From Theristus sp. LFF4_11 (lineage: Eukaryota > Nematoda > Chromadorea > Monhysterida > Xyalidae), in the NCBI GenBank assembly GCA_030248135.1, contig JASANC010004845.1, forward strand, positions 62,001 to 126,000: a stretch of DNA of 64,000 bases, written 5' to 3'. The notes below the pieces were generated by a model, which saw only the letters and a list, made by a program, of their open reading frames with translations, had not been told where the DNA came from and did no database searches. The position numbers and the translations under genes were made by a program. Numbering within the stretch: the stretch's first letter is position 1; each line of letters opens with the position of its first letter. Positions 44,144 to 60,116 of this stretch are shown piece after piece.

Positions 44144-47100
44144 ATGGACGCATTGCTGCGGCGTCAAACGGTCGTGTTTCTGTGCTTGTTCTTCGGCTAC
44201 ACGATGTACGTCGTGTGTCGCAAGGATTTCGCCTTCGTCATCCCGATCATCGGCAAAACCGAGCCAATGGCCAATGAGGACATGGGTTCGCTTGAATTTT
44301 TTTATTTATAAAATGATTGGAGTTTGGCGAGCACTGCATTAGATTTTGAGCAGTGACATGTATGTTCGAGTCTGAATTTACCTCGAAGTTCGTGAAATAT
44401 TCCGCCAAGTTTCCTATTCTGGATGCGACTACTAATTGTAGCTACAATATCATTTTTTTGGTTCTGCGACTCATTGCGTGCGCCGACGTCGAAAGGAAAC
44501 TAGTTTCAATCTTCATACGGCAATTGAAAATCGCCAAAGTGACCCGACTCGATTTAGGAAACTGGGATCGCTTTACCAATTTTGAATTCGCGCGTCACGC
44601 ATGAAACTGTTTACCGATCTATGCGCTCAAAAGAAAAGATTACCGATCAACAGAAAAGATCATACCTGTGCGGCGACGATGTGTGGTGAACTTTCAGTAT
44701 GCACATTGCGGCAATGTTCACCAACGCCGCACGGGTATCGAACACGGGATTTTCAAAAGCTTTTGTTGTCGATCATGTTGCTTCATGACGTACCAATCGT
44801 TTGCAGGCGCGATCGTCTCCTCTCAGAACCTAGCGTACGCGGTCGCCAAGTTCTTCCTGGGCGTCTTCAGCGACCACGTCGACGCGCGCTACATGTTCTT
44901 CACGGGCCTGTGTGCTGCGGCCGCCTCTGTCTTCCTGTTTGCCTCCGTCGCCTCCGTGCCGCTATACTGGTGGGCGGGTGGGCGGAGTCGGCGCGGTTTG
45001 CACGGATGAACACATACAGTCGAACTCTAAATAAAACGCACTCAGCTGATTGGCTGGTGAGCACGTGCATGCGTGCGTTGCACAGAAAGCATGCATGCAC
45101 ATGACCACCAACCCATCTGCTGGTACCCAACCAGAGTCCGACTTATCAGTAGACTGTACATTTTTTGCATTTATTAGGTACACTTCTTTTTCAAATTTCT
45201 TCCAGTGCCGCTTGGTTCCTGAACGGACTTGCGCAAGGGTGCGGCTGGCCGGCTGAAGCAAAGTTACTGCGACAGGTTGGGTGATTTGCAATTGGAGTGG
45301 AGTCGCTTGCTTCATGACATGTGATGCTGAAGCGCAACTTCCTTCACTGCTTTTCATTTTCCGTTGCAGTCTATTTCTATGTCATATGCAATTAGCTGAT
45401 TGATTCGTGAGCACGTGGTGCATGCGGTCTGTGCGCAGGCATTGCTATGGGAGGCGGAGTCTGTTTTGCACCGAATGTATCATGTAGTCACCAACCAATT
45501 AGTTAACTGCATATGACATAGAAATACAGTCGAACAATAAATTACAGGGCATCCGAGTGATTACGGTATGCATGCTTTCTGTGCAAACCAAACTTTGCCC
45601 CCAAAGCAACGCCTGTGTCACGTCGGTTTAGCTCCCACGTTGGCTAGCTCCCGCGCGGGAATTAACTGGTGGTTAGCTCCCGCGCGGGAGATAAGAACCG
45701 GCGGTTAGCTCCCGCAGCTCATGGTGTACTCCCGCCTGCGATATTTCTAACTAGAGCGAACTGCAGGCTGTCATTTGCCTAACGTGTGTTCGACGAAGGT
45801 ATGACACCGTATATGACACGACCGCAAGAATCACCGATAGATCGTCTAATATGACACGACCGAACGAATCACCGATAGATCACCGTATATGACACGACCG
45901 AAAGAATCACCGACAGATCACCGAATACGAAGCATATGATTGCACCTGTGTCAACATTCCCATTTTGTCACACAGCTGCACGGTAGCTTGGTTTTCGAGC
46001 ACCACACTCATCGTGCTTGCTGATTCGGGGATGTCAGGCGAGAGCACCGAGCGAGACCAGGATGACCAGTCGACGGAAGCGCCCGTGTTTGGTGTCTGAC
46101 GGAGCCATGCACGCTCAGGCTCAACGTCGCAGCGGGCCTCGAGGTGATGATGATGAGACCGTTTGGGTGTTGAGGCTTTGCTGACGGCCAGCTGGACGAA
46201 CGATGGTTTTGATGGTTGATGATGCCAGTCGACCATGTTAACTGCGGAAGGGAAGACAATGAAGTTCTGTGACCGGTGTTGGCCGTTTTTATAGGATTCC
46301 TTCTGGTGCAATTAGCGCAACGACCGCCTAATTTGCAATCGTTCCGCAATTATCGTGACCGAATTTCGACGCTTTGCTGCATTTATTTGTGCAATTTTCT
46401 CTAATTTTCTCACTAATACAGCGCAAAAGATAGTGCTAATTATTTTCTTGAACCACAATTATTTCGGAAACTTGAACAATAATTGCACTGAAATTATCAA
46501 AATCGGACGTTAATGATAAAAATTAATTAAAAATAATTAGGGGAAGAGGAGAAAAGGGTGGGGGGAAAAAGAAAAGGAAGCGGAAAAGCAACAGGCTGAG
46601 GAGGAGAAACGTAAAAAAACAGGTGAATGGAGAACGCTGCATGGTGTGCACATTATTGCGCTCGCATGTTGTTGTTGTTGTGGCCACCGAGTGCACTTGA
46701 TTGGCAGTCACGCAGCACCCGTTCGATCTCGGTTGTAATGAGAACCCGAAATTTGCCAGTCTCCCGTTCGCCATGCTCCGGCGTGTGTCGGCTTCGTCGA
46801 ACACACGTTAGGCAAATGACAGCCTGCAGTCCGCTCTAGTTAGAAATCTCGCAGGAGTACACCATCAGCTGCGGGAGCTAATCACCATTGGTTAATTCCC
46901 TCGCGGGAGCTAACCGACGTGACACCTGCACAGAAAGCATGACCACCAACCAATCAGTTGATTCCTTATAATTTTGAGTTCGACTGTTGGCTGTAGACAC
47001 GCAACATTAGTGAACCTGGTTGGCAGGCGCCGACAGCGGATTATGCGGTGATCCATGTTTCACTGTAATTTTATGAGCGTTTTTTTCGCCAAACCGCCAA

Positions 47101-49951
47101 ACTTCCAACATCGCAGTGGTACACCCCGGAACGCCTCGGCACATTTTGGTCGCTCGGCTCGGCGAGCAGCAACGTCGCTGGCAGTGTCGTGCCCGCTATC
47201 CTGCCATTTCTGTTGCCACTCACTGGCGGCTGGCGGCAGTTCATGATGCTCACTGGTGTGTAGGACATGTGCTCATTTTTTAAGCCCGGTTCATGCTGAC
47301 GCACGTCAAAGGCACGTCTCCACGGATGATATTATGCTAACATAGGAGACGTGACGTGACGTGACTTTACGTGACGCGCCGTGCCGCATGTGTATACGTC
47401 AGTATGAACGGGCCTTCATTAACCTTAGACTTTGTGAACATAACATCATTTTTCTTCTCATCTCACTTGCACATCGTTTTGTTCGCTTTTGTTGGAGTAT
47501 TCTATGTCTGTGTGTTTTCCGACCTATGCTTTGTATATTCCAGGTGCTGCCTCGTTGTTGATGGCCGTCGTCTTCCTGGTGTGCGTGCGCAACAGTCCGG
47601 AAGAGTGCGGCTTTGAGCCGGTCAACCCGCAAGTCGCCTCCACTGCCAAACCAGCAAAATCGGCCGCTGCTGCAAAAGAAACAGCAGGTGCGAGCTGACG
47701 AAGCAAAGTGCTCGGTTGATGTAGTGGTTTCTTTTGTGAAGTAAAACTGATGTTTTACGACGTGAAAAAAACGAAACGAATGAGGGAATTTGTTGTCGTT
47801 TTTCATAGATGTTTGTATGTTTGTTTAAACGTGTCACTTTAAACCGCAGAATATAGAAAACTTGCGAAAGGAGAAAGATTGAAGTCAGGTGGTGCACACA
47901 ATCAGCCACAAACGGGGGTGTTTCATGTTCAAGCAAACCCGGTACGTTCGGTATTTTTTGCTTGTAATTCAGTTTCCTATGCTCTGTATTCTGCAAAAAA
48001 ACAGTGGCAGATTAGCGACAGAAGAACACAACACGAAGGTTGGAGTTTGTTGTTGTTTTCACAGAGATACGAAGAATTTCAGAACCAAACCATCAAAAAC
48101 CAGAAACCTCAAACGCAGAGAAGCAACCAAACCGGCGACAACGAATGAGTGAGCATTTTGTTGCGCAGATACCGACAAAGCGAAGGCCGGTTGGCCGGAG
48201 ATGCTGCGGAGTCCGCTGCTCTGGATGATCAGCGTGTATTATTTGGTCGGTTTTGCCGCGAAGACGGCGTGCGAGAACTGGCTGCAGTTGTTTCTGATGC
48301 GCGAGAAGATGATGACGCAGGCTGCCTCGGCACAGGTACAGTCCATCAGGATAATATAATACTACTAGCTGATTGGCTGGTTTGGTAGTCACGTGATGCG
48401 TGCATTGCTGTAATTTTGCATGTATTTTGCAAAAAAGCGACAGGTTTTTGTGGGGTTTCGAAAAAACAAACGCTTGGTTTGGTATTCTTTGCTGCGGTTG
48501 CAGAATTGAGGGCGAATTTTGCGACCGCGTGACTTGATTCATGCAGTTTATGACATTCATGTTTGTTGCATTGTTTGTTTTTAGGTGATGAGCTCATTCG
48601 AAACGGGCGGATTCATCAGCAGCGTGCTGACCGGCTATCTCACCGACTGGATGATGGTGCACAGGGTGAGGCGGATTTAATTCTGTGTTTTTTGGGGGGT
48701 TCCCTTTGGTTTGTTCTGGTCACCCGAGCTTTTCGCTTTGTTGGTCGTTCAAAGAAAACTGTGAGTTGAGAAAACAGTGATTGACTAATTTTTTGTCCTT
48801 TTTTCAAGAACCCCGAGTCGCGCGCGAATCCACGCCTGGACCTGTGCACGGTCTACTCGGTGCTGGCCGTCGCCATCACGTACGGCATCGTTGTCGAAGA
48901 TGTTCGTTGCATTGAAAAGTTTTTATTTTGAACAATTGAAAAAAATTACAGTTCTCTTAATCACACAGGAGAAACGATTTTTTAATGTCGTATTTATGTT
49001 GAAACATTGGTTTATGTTTTATGTTCCTTTGCCAGAAACTGAAACCGGTGTTTTCGTGTTTCACCACCAGTTTGGCGTGGAACGTTTTTTTTTCCAACGA
49101 CCTCGAGAGAGCGCGAACGCTCAGTCGGCTCGCAACATGATGCACTGCAGCGCAGACCGCGGCATTAATGTGATTTTAGAGTTGAGCAACTGTTGTTTTT
49201 GTTGCAGAGCTACCTGCATGTGCTCGGCTTTGCCTACGGCTTCGTGTTGTATGGCAAGATTAACATCTACGGCCTGGTGGCGACCGAGGCGGCGCCCGTG
49301 CACCTCAGCGGCTCCTCGCACGCCATCGTGGCACTCGCCTCCAATCGTTCGTTCCTTCTTTTGTTGCCCGTTTTGATACTCGGCCAGTTTTGACGACACG
49401 TTTCTATCACGTTTGATTTTTCGTCTGCGGCTCTCTTATCGGTGGTGTTCCGGAAATTGGAAGATGCCAAATTCCGCGCTAGTTTGTTGTTGGGGTGAAA
49501 AAGCTTCAGGAGCAGTACCCTCGCCACGATAGTGGACAGCCTCTAAAGGCCCGTTAATACCCGACATATTCGCATGCGGCACGTCACGTCATTTAAGGTC
49601 TCGTGTTATTGCATGCCACCGCTCATAGTTCACACCTGACCTACGTCGACGTACGTCTGCATACGTTCGATATAAACGGACCTTACCTTTGCCACGCTCC
49701 TATGATCTCCCCAGTGATCTGCGACCGGTCTTGTTGGTTTCAATGCCGGTAACGTTGATGGTCACTGATGTTCTGCAGTGGGCGCCGTGCTGGCCGGTCT
49801 GCCATTCAGCATGCTGGCCACGGTCTACGGTTGGTCGGCCGTGTTTCAACTGTTGTCGGTGGCGCTGCTGTTCTGTGCGTCCACGATGGCGCTGACCAGA
49901 GGCTGGTGCACGCACATCGCTGGCGGGCCGCAGAAACTGAAGGTCAATTAA
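44144..49951 (+). CDS. SLC37A4: Glucose-6-phosphate exchanger, SLC37A4-like
   Basis: Ten exons: 44144-44285, 44807-44969, 45206-45275, 47117-47255, 47544-47687, 48169-48335, 48585-48665, 48809-48901, 49208-49346, 49779-49951; 436 codons plus stop (human 429). A major-facilitator phosphate-linked antiporter of the ER membrane that imports glucose-6-phosphate for glucose-6-phosphatase. Visible: first helix with FGYTMYVVCRKDF, SQNLAYAVAKFFLGVFSDHVDAR (MFS loop-2 motif with the conserved Arg), WFLNGLAQGCGWP, GTFWSLGSASSN, AAKTACENWLQLFL, ETGGFISSVLTGYLTDW, SGSSHAIVALASN and LGAVLAGLPFS, all matching human G6PT blocks. Hydrophobic segments fit 10-12 transmembrane helices. Intron 3 is 1.8 kb and packed with nested MITEs. 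The exon 2 end (phase 2 GTGGGC) was chosen to keep frame. Confidence 0.94.
44380..44615. repeat. Repeat family E copy
   Basis: GGTTCTGCGACTCATTGCGTGCG, GTCGAAAGGAAACTAGTTTC, CGGCAATTGAAAATCGCC; SLC37A4-like intron 1, starting about 90 bp after exon 1. Confidence 0.65.
45015..45143. mobile_element. MITE family A copy, shortened
   Basis: TACAGTCGAACTCTAAATAAAACGC and CCAACCAGAGTCCGACT; internal deletion of the GGCGGAGTC segment. SLC37A4-like intron 2. Confidence 0.82.
45368..45526. mobile_element. MITE family A copy, variant ends
   Basis: CAGTCTATTTCTATGTCATATGC and the exact mirror GCATATGACATAGAAATACAG. The right end directly abuts the next family A copy. Confidence 0.8.
45525..46987. mobile_element. 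MITE family A copy split by another transposon
   Basis: Left part 45525-45615 (TACAGTCGAACAATAAATTACAGG to CAACGCCTG) and right part 46925-46987 (CCTGCACAGAAAGCATG to GAGTTCGACTG). Removing the insert plus one CCTG restores the family sequence. Confidence 0.88.
45616..46924. mobile_element. 1309-bp element, TGT...ACA ends, 4-bp duplication
   Basis: TGTCACGTCGGTT at the left and AACCGACGTGACA at the right, flanked by CCTG duplications. Long inverted repeats (about 130-180 bp) with repeated CTCCCGCGCGGGAG blocks. The interior has three copies of a 36-40-bp unit (TATGACACGACCG-AAGAATCACCG) at 45800-45925 and a 134-codon minus-strand open frame (46311-45907) that I do not recognise. Non-autonomous. 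TGT...ACA termini with 4-bp duplications are shared with Ginger-type DNA transposons; that link is tentative. Confidence 0.85.
47283..47417. mobile_element. MITE family C copy
   Basis: GCCCGGTTCATGCTGACGCACGTC and TATACGTCAGTATGAACGGGCC; SLC37A4-like intron 4. Confidence 0.85.
47811..48030. mobile_element. MITE family D copy
   Basis: GTTTAAACGTGTCACTTTAAACC left, CCTATGCTCTGTATTCTGC right; SLC37A4-like intron 5. Confidence 0.7.
48337..48420. mobile_element. MITE family A left-half relic
   Basis: TACAGTCCATCAGG and TAGCTGATTGGCTGG; begins at the GTACAG donor of SLC37A4-like exon 6. Confidence 0.65.
49547..49685. mobile_element. MITE family C copy
   Basis: AGGCCCGTTAATACCCGAC left and GTCTGCATACGTTCGATATAAACGGACC right; SLC37A4-like intron 9. 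Confidence 0.75.
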
Positions 49952-51124
49952 AGAAATGAATTCGCCGCTTCGCAACACCACCCGCCAGCAAACAGAGTCA
50001 TGTCTTATATATTTATTTATTTATTTCTCGGTTTGTTTGTTTGCTTGTTGACATTATAATGCTGTCTTGTTGCTCATCGTACCCAGTGGTGCCCCCCAGT
50101 TGTTCGTGTTTGATTCACTTTTTCACTAGTCAGGCGTTTCCGAACAAGTAATGAAATGTGAAGGTGACGTGTCTGTAATTATCTATTATCTGTGTCTTCA
50201 ACCGCTTATTTCTTGTACAGTACTAGACTTCTTGCCGCGTTTAAACTGTTAGAATTCTTGTTTTTTCTCTCCTAATTTCAACAGCTGAAATGCGATGTAG
50301 TTCGTTAGAACTGATGAGCCGATAATCGGAATAATTATTAATGTGTGTGTTCCCCTAACTTGGCTAGTTATCAGCTGTTTCAGTGGCTTGATGAGTGCTT
50401 TGTAGATAGCAATTTGCTGTACAACAGTACCAAATATTGCAGCTTTCACGGCGTTGCAATGAGAAAAGTGGCATTTTGCAACAGAGCTTCTTATCTTTTC
50501 ATATGCGTGTGTTCTTAAATCCACTAAATTGCTTATGTTTGACTTTCTGTTTACCTCAATTTTCACCGTTGTGTGGCAAAAATGCAGTTGAATTTAGATT
50601 TATAAGTTTTTGCAAGGTTCAAAATTAGTTGTTCAAATGGTTTACTTTGCTTTTTTCTATCCACATGTTTTTGTAATCTTTCATAATTTTTTATGTTTTT
50701 TTGATATTTCTTACCATGCAAGTCGATTCGTTGATCTAGTCACCAAATCAATTTCTGTATTTCAGTTGCAATGAGTTCCTTGATATTGATTTTATTGGTT
50801 CTTTTACGCTTCAAGCAACACTTGTGCCTTATTGTTCAGCTTTTTAAACGTGTTTTTATTGGCTGTAGAAATTGTGGCCCACCAACCAAACATTCAGAAG
50901 ATGTTCGAAAGATGTATTCTGATGGTTTTATCATTTAGTCTGCTTGTGCCAAGTCTCCGTTTTTAGTGCGTCATTTTTTGACATTATGATGGTCGAAAAT
51001 AAAATACCGTTTGCTTCGTGTCCAGCTCAATTTCAGTGAACAGCACGCGCATGCGCATTTTGGGGGCGTATTTTCACCCCTGTTATTCTGTTGCTTGACA
51101 GGATGTTTACTGTGGATCTGCAGT

Positions 51125-51214
51125 AAGGGGCATTCATGAAGCAGTATTTAGTGACGCGTAGCTATACATTATGACTACGCGTCACTAAATACTAGTTTCA
51201 TGAATGCCGCTTTG
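51125..51214. mobile_element. MITE family B copy, near-perfect hairpin
   Basis: Left AAGGGGCATTCATGAAGCAG, TATTTAGTGACGCGTAGC; right GCGTCACTAAATACTAGTTTC, ATGAATGCCGCTTT. Best-preserved member, with a loop of about 15 nt. Confidence 0.9.
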
Positions 51215-51374
51215 GTATTTAAAAAATCAAATTGCCTGAAACGTATTTCGCAATACGCTTATAACAGGTCTGCTCTGCATGACGTGTCACTCAGTACTAT
51301 TTTATGTGGGACTGTTCAGTGAGCCAAAGTCACGACTCTAGTCGGCTGTGCAGTAACCCTGAGCAGCATTATTA

Positions 51375-51590
51375 AAGTATGTTTGTTTAAACCTGCCATT
51401 TTCGCTAATAACAGAACAAGCGAAACTTTGAATTATACACTAATAAGAACGAATATATCGAGCTTGGTTGAAATGAAACGCCCCATTAGTGGATAAATAC
51501 GTTTTCTCGCCAACTCCGATCCCGTTCTTTCTTCATTTGCGAGCTCTATATTCTACGAAAAAGCGGCAGGTTTCAACAAGCACACTGTAC
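51375..51590. mobile_element. MITE family D copy upstream of erlin
   Basis: AAAGTATGTTTGTTTAAACCTG left, GCGAGCTCTATATTCTACG right; ends about 55 bp before the erlin start codon. Confidence 0.8.
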
Positions 51591-51646
51591 GATCGATCGC
51601 TTTGCACAGGCAACTGCAAACTTGCGCTGACTTCACTGTGCCCGCG

Positions 51647-54293
51647 ATGCCTGTGCAGCAGCAGCTCACGGTCGGCATCGCCGCGTTCGGTGTTGTGGCG
51701 TTTCTCATGCAATACTCAATACATAAAATCGATGAAGGACACGTCGGCGTGTACTACAGGGTGAGTGGGTTTGCTGGACGGGCTCACTGTGGTGCCGAGG
51801 TCTCGGTGTTACTTCGTTTGGCACCACCCTGTTGATTCGTTGAGTCAGCAGCTGATTTAGTTTTTAGCCACAGTGATGGGTGATAAATAGCTGACATTAA
51901 GTCGTGCAAGTTGAGACTGAGAGTCAAATAGCTTCAGCATTTTGCATTCCCAGCGCGCGCCTGGTTGGCTCAGTGTGTTCAATATAGGCACTTGATGACA
52001 GAAAACTCGATGGGCGCCCTACTCGACGGCCGTTCTATACGCTTTGCTGGCTTAGCCCTGGCTAAAAACACCGCCTAAAATCAACGTTCCTTCGTTCTGT
52101 GCAGTCTGTGATCGATTTGTGTTTCTGGCGACAATTCTCTGTTCCCCATTTGTGCAGGGCGGTGCGCTGTTGACCGGTGTGAACGCGCCCGGGTTCCATT
52201 TGATGCTGCCGTTCTTGACGAGCGTCCGATCCGTACAAGTGACCCTGCAGACGGACGAGGTGAAAAACGTGCCCTGTGGCACCAGGTGAGACGAGCAGGC
52301 TCAGTGCAACGCTGCAGTCGCCGTGTTGATTGGTTGTTTTTTGAAATACAGTGCGTTTGTGTAAAGCTGGCACTGTATTGCGGAATGTAGAGCACGAGAA
52401 CGAGCGGGATCGGAGTTGCAAGAAATGAACATCTTTAGCCGGGGTTTCAAGCAAACCCGATTACATTCGCTCTTCGTAATGGGATTCAAAGTGTCGTATG
52501 CTCTCGATTCTGCGGAAAATAGTGACAGTTTCATGCAAACATACTTTACGTTGCAATTTGCGCCTGACGATATGTGCCACGCATTCTATTGTTGTTTCGA
52601 GTGATATAAAACTGATATTTTCTTTTTTTCAACGCTTCATCATCATTTTTTTGCGCGTCGTTTCAGTGGCGGTGTCATGATCTACTTTGATCGCATCGAG
52701 GTGGTCAACATTCTCAGCGCCAGCAGCGGTTTGTGTCAATAGTTGTTCGTTTTTATTACTAATAATTAGTCGCACAGCTTTTTCCCATTTTCCTGGGTGG
52801 TTTATCTTTTTTGAATTCTCCACTCTCAGTGTATGACATTGTTCGAAACTACACTGTGGAATACGACAAAACGTTGATCTTCAACAAAGTGCACCACGAA
52901 GTGAATCAGTTCTGCAGCGCTCACTCTTTACAGGAAGTCTACATTGACTATTTCGGTTTGTCCACTCACTACTTCGCTGTTTTTTTTCAGTTTTTTTGAG
53001 GAAATATTCTATTTCAAACAGTTTTATCCTTTTTTTCTCGCAGACCAAATCGATGAAAACCTGAAAACGGCGCTGCAGACCGACTTGACCGTGATGGCGC
53101 CCGGGCTGTTCGTCACCTCCGTTCGCGTGACGAAACCGAAAATTCCGGAGTCAATTCGTGCCAACTATGAGTCGATGTGAGTATATTATTTTTTTGTCCA
53201 AGATTTCCGCAAAAAGTCAACTGAAAGAACCTTGAATGGAATCTTTCTTGCGTTCCGCTTATTTGCTCCAAGTTTTAGTTAATAGGCAAATCGTGTTTGC
53301 TTGCTCAGGGAAGCAGAGAAGACGAAACTGCTGATTGCCGTTCAACATCAGCGAGTTGTCGAAAAAGAGGCGGAGACCGACCGCAAGAAGGCCATTATCG
53401 GTCAGAGCTGAGATGTTCTCGTTTTGCTTCATTTCGTTCTCTTATACAGTCGACTCTAAATTGTAGGCAATCAGCTGATTGGTTGGTGATCGGGATGCAT
53501 GCGTTCTATGCACACCAAACTCCACATGAATGCCTGCACAGAATGCAAGCATCACGTGATCACCAATCAATCAGCTGATTGCCTATAATTTACAGTTCGA
53601 CTGCAGTTCGTGATTTTTTTTGCACACTATCACGTCCATTCATTTTTCAGAGGCTGAAAAATCGCAGCAAGTCGCCAAAATCCGATTCGACCAAATGATC
53701 ATGGAGAAGGAGTCGGAGAAGACAATGTCGGAATTGGAGGGTTGGTGCTGCACACCTGCAGTCGAACTCTAATTTGTAGGCAATCAGGTGATTGGTTGGT
53801 GATGCAGCACATGATGCATGCTTTATATGCAGGACAGACTGCGCGCCCACGGCAATGCCTGCACAGAAAGCTGATCACCAACCAATCAGCGGATTGCCTA
53901 TAATGTAGAGTTCGCCTGCACATCGCGGTCACACAATTTTTTGGATGCATCCTGCTTTCTCAAGCATCCGTGCAGACCAAACGCATCTGGCGCGGGAGCG
54001 TGCGCGCGCCGACGCCGAGTTCTACACGGTACAGCGGCAGGCGGAAGCTAATCAGCTGCTGCTGACGCGCGAGTATCTCGAGCTGCGACGCCTCGAGAGT
54101 GTCACCGCCAATCAGAAGGTCTACTTCGGACCGAACATTCCGTCGATGTTCCTTGATGGAATGTCGTTTGGCGCCGGCACCGACCAGCAACGCGCGGCAC
54201 ACGCCAAGGACAAACCGCAGTCGCAGACGCCGTCCGCAGGCGGTTCTGCGTCGTCGTCGTCGCGACACGACTCGACCACTGGCAACAAGAAAC

Positions 54294-54298
<5 letters not shown>
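51647..54298 (+). CDS. ERLIN2-like: Erlin (ER lipid raft associated protein)
   Basis: Eight exons: 51647-51760, 52158-52285, 52667-52728, 52830-52955, 53044-53176, 53309-53400, 53651-53740, 53976-54298; 355 codons plus stop (human ERLIN1/2 about 340-350). SPFH/prohibitin-family protein anchored in the ER membrane with the bulk in the lumen; it forms large rings that recruit RNF170 to degrade activated IP3 receptors and bind cholesterol-rich membrane. Visible: N-terminal hydrophobic segment (residues ~8-22), [105 protein letters not shown], coiled coil, and [12 protein letters not shown]. The C-terminal 50 residues are Ser/Gln-rich and unlike the human tail. The stop codon falls on the first unit of an ATTG repeat. 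Confidence 0.96.
51960..52080 (+). mobile_element. tRNA-derived SINE tail
   Basis: Only the body remains: ATATAGGCACTTGATGACAG, ACTCGATGGGCGCCCTACTC, TTAGCCCTGGCTAAAAACACCGCC. Erlin intron 1. Confidence 0.78.
52350..52560. mobile_element. MITE family D copy
   Basis: AGCTGGCACTGTATTGCGGAATGTAGAGC left, GTATGCTCTCGATTCTGCG right; erlin intron 2. Confidence 0.65.
53445..53605. mobile_element. MITE family A copy, complete
   Basis: TACAGTCGACTCTAAATTGTAGGC and GCCTATAATTTACAGTTCGACTGCA; erlin intron 6, about 45 bp from each exon. Confidence 0.9.
53757..53920. mobile_element. MITE family A copy, complete
   Basis: CAGTCGAACTCTAATTTGTAGGC and GCCTATAATGTAGAGTTCGCCTGCA; fills most of erlin intron 7. 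Confidence 0.9.
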
Positions 54299-54336
<38 letters not shown>

Positions 54337-54340
54337 AATT
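54296..54340. repeat. ATTG tetranucleotide repeat at the erlin stop codon
   Basis: About ten ATTG units begin inside the stop codon TGA. The repeat phase determines where translation ends if the stop mutates. Confidence 0.95.
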
Positions 54341-55253
54341 GAATAACATGATCGGTATTTGCTGCCAGCTGTGTGACTTGCTTTTGTGTCTGTGTGTGTA
54401 TGCCAGTCTCTGTGTCACAGATGTTGATTTGTTCTGTTGTGCCTGCATGATTTTTCGAATTGCGAGTTTTTGTTTGCACCCCCCCCCCCATCTCTTCCAC
54501 CCTGGTTCCGGATGGAACGACCGGCGACTGTTGTTGTGCCATTACCTATTTTGTCTGCCCCCCCTCCATGTTTATTGGTGATACTGTTGTTTGTTATCTT
54601 ATTTGTTGTTTTCTATTGTTTGTTGTACTTTTCTGACACTGTTTTTGTTGAGGTAGAAGTGTTAGCGAATGTAGGTTGGTCAGATTTTTTAACCTTACCA
54701 AATATCGGGTTTTTCTGTTCTCTTCAAGTTTGCTGTACTACCCTGCTTGGCTGTGTGTGGTCATTGTGTGTGGACTTTTCTTGTGAAATTTGTCCTCGAA
54801 TCATGCGGAGAATTGGCGAAATCATCAACAAGTTGGTCAATGCTAGTTTTTATTGCTCCCGCGTTTTCAGTCATGTGTTTTTTTCAATTTGTTGGTTAAT
54901 TGATGGAGAAAATAAAAATCAAAATACTTTTCGATAATAATTTCTTCTCTGATATGGTGACATTGACCATGACCACACTACTCTGTGATCTTTTTCTTTG
55001 GTTCTGCGCATGGGCGGCAAAGTAGTTTCATGCTTGATGCGGCAATTCAAATTATTTGCCCATTTAGCAGTGCGTCGCCGTAACCGATATGACGTGACCC
55101 TGACGATACATTGATTGTACGTACACACACAACAGGTTTAAACCTCTTAGTCAAACATCACGAGAACATTCTGCCAGTGAACTACCGCAACAAAGAGGAA
55201 CGACGACGGAGTGTTTTGCTTGTGACGCATTTGGCATTGCAGAACACAAAATA
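54299..55253. other. Erlin 3' UTR and intergenic
   Basis: A pyrimidine/C-run segment at 54480-54565, an AATAAA at 54911-54916 (likely polyadenylation signal), and a family E relic at 54975-55085 (GGTTCTGCGCATGGGCGGC, TGCGGCAATTCAAATTA). The last 150 bp should hold the ADSL promoter. Confidence 0.55.
54911..54916 (+). terminator. Candidate erlin polyadenylation signal
   Basis: AATAAA 613 bp after the stop, before the next gene; no earlier canonical hexamer noticed. Confidence 0.5.
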
Positions 55254-59938
<4,685 letters not shown>

Positions 59939-60019
59939 CTTGACCGATTGTTTAGGGTTTCACTCATACTTCATTTCTGGCTATCCTTAATTTTATCTTA
60001 TTCTTCCACATTTTCTATG

Positions 60020-60029
60020 AATAAATAAA
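60020..60029 (+). terminator. Candidate ADSL polyadenylation signal
   Basis: Overlapping AATAAATAAA 82 bp after the ADSL stop, inside the 178-bp gap to the convergent FkbM gene stop. Confidence 0.6.
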
Positions 60030-60116
60030 TGAAATTGAGTGCAGCAGCTCTGGTGCGATTGATAATTGAACAGAACACTGTTTGTCGGCGCAGTTATGTT
60101 TCGCCGCATTTCTTTC

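Larger units (their letters stand above)
49952..51646. other. SLC37A4-like 3' region and intergenic
   Basis: TATTTATTTATTTATTT at 50010 follows the stop. Contains family B (51125-51214) and D (51375-51590). The A/T-rich middle (50100-51100) shows no gene; the 105-codon minus-strand frame near 50400 has no recognisable motif. Confidence 0.5.

Noticed and set aside
45907..46311. 134-codon frame inside the TGT...ACA element as a transposase
   Set aside because: No integrase or transposase motif, His/Ser-rich composition, and too short; kept only as an unknown frame.
50249..50566. 105-codon minus-strand frame downstream of the SLC37A4-like gene
   Set aside because: No recognisable motif, A/T-driven composition, no splice partners.
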